From: JBGSYN01 sp041750975
Lineage (GTDB): Bacteria; Pseudomonadota; Alphaproteobacteria; Geminicoccales; Geminicoccaceae
Direction of reading: 5' to 3'
DNA length: 35,659 bases
NCBI GenBank assembly: GCA_041750975.1
Contig: JBGSYN010000185.1
Location: 1-35,659 of the forward strand
Made by a program: the position numbers and the translations under genes. How positions within the stretch are numbered: the first letter of the stretch is position 1; each line of letters starts with the position of its first letter. The notes below the pieces were generated by a model. It did no database searches, was not told the DNA's origin, and worked only from the letters and a program-made list of their open reading frames with translations. Positions 33,519-35,659 of this stretch are shown one piece after another.

Positions 33519-35659
33519 ATGGCAAGAACTGAAGCTGGAAGATTGATGGCTCACGCTCCGTTCGTGCATCTACGGGTTCGCTCAGCTTATTCGCTCCTTG
33601 AAGGTGCCGTCAGGTATGAGGCCTTGGTCGAGCGCTGCGCCGATCCTGCCTGGTCCATGCCTGCTGTGGCGGTCACCGATCACGCAAATCTATTCGGTGC
33701 AATGCAGTTCTGTGCGGCAGCAAAGGATAGCGGGGTTCAGCCGATCGTCGGCGCCCTGATGCCGCTTGGCCGGAGCGACGATACCAAGACATTCAATGGC
33801 GGCAACGGCAAGCCGCAGCCGGAGGAACTGGTCACTCTGTTGGTCCAGGATGAGGTTGGATTCCGCAATCTCCTGGCGCTGATGAGCCACGCTTACCTCG
33901 AGGCGGCCCCAAACCTGGGTCGTGTCGAAATCGCTCCCGAAATCCTTGCGGAGCGAAGCGAAGGCCTGGTGCTGCTTGACGGTGGGGCCTTCGGCCCGCT
34001 GGGTGCGGCGATCCGCCGTGGCGACCGGCCGGTTGCTGGGGAATTGGTCGAATTACTGCTGCAGGCATTTGGCGATCGATTCTATGTCGAACTGCAACGG
34101 CATGGATTGGCCGAGGAAGACGCCTGCGAGATGGAACGAGTGGATCTTGCCTTCGCCCGGGGCATTCCCCTGGTTGCCACCAACGATGTCCATTTCATGG
34201 ACGAGGACATGCATCGCGCGCATGATGCATTGATCTGCATTGCCGAAGGGACGCAGATCTCGGTGGACGATCGTAGGCGACTGACGCCCGAGCATCGCTT
34301 CAAATCCGCCGATGAGATGACGGTCCTTTTTGCTGAACTCCCCGAAGCGATCTCGAACACGATCGAAATCGCCAGACGCTGCGCCTTCGCAACGCCGGAG
34401 CGCGCACCGATCCTGCCCCGATACGAGACGGAGGCGGGCCGCGACGAGAGCGATGAACTCCGAGCACAGGCGAGGGAAGGGCTCGAGGAGCGGCTGGCGG
34501 CCCATGTCCTCAAACCGGAGATGGATAAGGCTGAGCGAGATGCGGCTTGTGCGCAGTATCGGGACAGGCTCGAGTTCGAGCTCGACGTCATCGTCCAGAT
34601 GCAGTTTCCGGGGTATTTCCTGATCGTCTCGGACTTCATCAAATGGGCGAAGGCGCGAGATATTCCGGTCGGACCGGGCCGTGGCTCCGGCGCCGGCTCG
34701 GTAGTCGCCTGGTCGCTGAAGATCACCGATCTTGATCCGATCCGGTTCGGACTTCTGTTCGAACGGTTTCTCAATCCCGAACGCGTCTCGATGCCGGATT
34801 TCGACATCGATTTCTGCCAGGATCGCCGGGACGAGGTGATCCGCCACGTCCAGACCCGCTTCGGCGCGGATAACGTCGCGGCGATCATCACCTTCGGCAA
34901 GCTCCAGGCACGGGCGGTGTTGCGTGACGTCGGCCGGGTCATGGGCCTTCCATTCGGACTTGTCGACAAGATCTGCAAGCTCGTGCCCTTCAATCCGGCC
35001 CATCCGCCGACGCTCGACCAGGCTCTCGAACTGGAGCCGCGCCTGCAGGCCTGGCGCCAAGATGACGAAGCAGTCGGCCAGATGATCGAAGTCGCCCTCA
35101 AGCTCGAAGGGTTGCCGCGCCACGCCTCGACCCATGCGGCGGGTGTCGTCATCGGTGACCGTACCCTCGACGAACTGATCCCGCTTTATCGCGATCCGCG
35201 AGCGATGATGCCGGTGACGCAGTTCAACATGAAGGACGTCGAGAAGGCGGGGCTCGTCAAGTTCGACTTTCTGGGGCTGACCACGCTCACCCTGCTCCGG
35301 ATGGCCGAGGATCTCGTCAAGGCGCGGGGGACGCCCCTGGCACTCGACAAGCTCGAACTGGATGATCCCGCCGTCTACAGGCTCTTGAGCAAGGCCGATA
35401 CGGCAGGCGTCTTCCAGCTTGAATCGGGCGGCATGCGCGATGCCCTGAAAAAGCTCAAGGCTGACTGCTTTGAAGATATCATCGCCATGGTCTCGCTCTA
35501 CAGACCGGGACCGATGGACAACATCCCTCGCTATATCGCTGTCAAGCATGGCCGGGAGCAGCCCGCCTATCTGCATCCCTTGCTGAAGCCGATCCTCGAG
35601 GAAACCAACGGCGTCATCATCTACCAGGAACAGGTGATGGAGATCGCCAAGCAATTGGC
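33519..35659 (+). CDS. dnaE: DNA polymerase III subunit alpha (5' part, cut by window end)
   Basis: DnaE is the catalytic subunit of the replicative polymerase. About 713 codons are present of a usual ~1,150. The N-terminal PHP domain is seen in FVHLRVRSAYSLLEGAV and VAVTDHANLFGAMQF. In the polymerase core, PVGPGRGSGAGSVVAW is followed by the catalytic aspartates Asp427 and Asp429 (PDFDIDFCQDRRDE) and Asp583 (LVKFDFLGLTTLTLL). RHASTHAAGVVI is also present. I chose the ATG at 33519 because GAGGG lies 6 nt upstream. The ATG at 33546 gives an N-terminus closer to the usual family start and is an alternative. The 3' end lies outside the window. Confidence 0.96.
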   Translation, partial: MARTEAGRLMAHAPFVHLRVRSAYSLLEGAVRYEALVERCADPAWSMPAVAVTDHANLFGAMQFCAAAKDSGVQPIVGALMPLGRSDDTKTFNGGNGKPQPEELVTLLVQDEVGFRNLLALMSHAYLEAAPNLGRVEIAPEILAERSEGLVLLDGGAFGPLGAAIRRGDRPVAGELVELLLQAFGDRFYVELQRHGLAEEDACEMERVDLAFARGIPLVATNDVHFMDEDMHRAHDALICIAEGTQISVDDRRRLTPEHRFKSADEMTVLFAELPEAISNTIEIARRCAFATPERAPILPRYETEAGRDESDELRAQAREGLEERLAAHVLKPEMDKAERDAACAQYRDRLEFELDVIVQMQFPGYFLIVSDFIKWAKARDIPVGPGRGSGAGSVVAWSLKITDLDPIRFGLLFERFLNPERVSMPDFDIDFCQDRRDEVIRHVQTRFGADNVAAIITFGKLQARAVLRDVGRVMGLPFGLVDKICKLVPFNPAHPPTLDQALELEPRLQAWRQDDEAVGQMIEVALKLEGLPRHASTHAAGVVIGDRTLDELIPLYRDPRAMMPVTQFNMKDVEKAGLVKFDFLGLTTLTLLRMAEDLVKARGTPLALDKLELDDPAVYRLLSKADTAGVFQLESGGMRDALKKLKADCFEDIIAMVSLYRPGPMDNIPRYIAVKHGREQPAYLHPLLKPILEETNGVIIYQEQVMEIAKQL

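Noticed and set aside
34053..35654. 533-residue minus-strand ORF opposite dnaE
   Set aside because: It mirrors dnaE codons; dnaE itself has all catalytic motifs.
1..35659. CRISPR array, insertion sequence, prophage or defence island
   Set aside because: No spaced direct repeats, transposase, integrase, phage or known defence genes were seen.

Overview
The window is two pieces of different ancestry joined inside one gene. About the first 1.45 kb looks cyanobacterial: a possible trigger-factor tail (1-60), clpP (269-922) and the first ~175 codons of clpX. From roughly 1.45-1.50 kb to the end, everything reads as one alphaproteobacterial chromosome: the rest of clpX, lon, tRNA-Val/tRNA-Asp, a 14-gene nuo operon, then birA-coaX-rnj-mce-DUF1467-proS-lolC-lolD-dnaE. 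This is conserved chromosomal order in many Alphaproteobacteria; I cannot resolve the order or genus. The clpX reading frame is continuous across the switch. Because tig-clpP-clpX order is shared by both phyla and the switch lies in one of the most conserved stretches of the gene, a co-assembly chimera is the simplest explanation. A real recombination is possible but needs read support.

Layout. 0-1.45 kb: cyanobacteria-like tig tail, clpP and 5' clpX. 1.45-4.9 kb: alphaproteobacterial 3' clpX and lon, ending in a hairpin terminator. 4.9-7.93 kb, minus strand: a sugar-type (CUT2) ABC transporter (ATPase, permease, binding protein) starting 17 nt after tRNA-Val(TAC). 8.08-10.35 kb, plus strand: tRNA-Asp(GTC), then a sulfotransferase and a GT4 glycosyltransferase with overlapping stop/start. 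10.32-10.96 kb, minus strand: a PaiB-like FMN-binding protein. 11.1-25.4 kb: nuoA to nuoN, complete respiratory complex I, very compact with many overlapping genes. 25.4-29.4 kb: birA, coaX, rnj, methylmalonyl-CoA epimerase and a DUF1467 membrane protein, continuing the nuo transcription unit with overlaps. 29.4-30.2 kb: an 809-bp gap with no long ORF, the only large non-coding stretch. 30.2-35.7 kb: proS, lolC/E, lolD and the first ~713 codons of dnaE, cut by the window end.

How it fits together. The alphaproteobacterial part is mostly core metabolism: ATP-dependent proteolysis (ClpX, Lon), NADH oxidation and proton pumping (Nuo), cofactor supply (biotin ligase, pantothenate kinase), RNA turnover (RNase J), proline charging, lipoprotein export (Lol) and replication (DnaE). 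The accessory part lies between lon and nuo. In rhizobial relatives that interval, as I recall it, holds hupB and the same two tRNAs on one strand; here hupB is not seen, tRNA-Val is reversed, and transporter, sulfotransferase and glycosyltransferase genes are present.

I found no CRISPR array, insertion sequence, prophage or defence system, and no convincing undescribed multi-gene system. The points most worth checking are the clpX junction, the candidate small RNA with a CCUCCC motif at about 29810-29895, the tRNA-Val/ABC transporter unit, and the sulfotransferase-glycosyltransferase pair.
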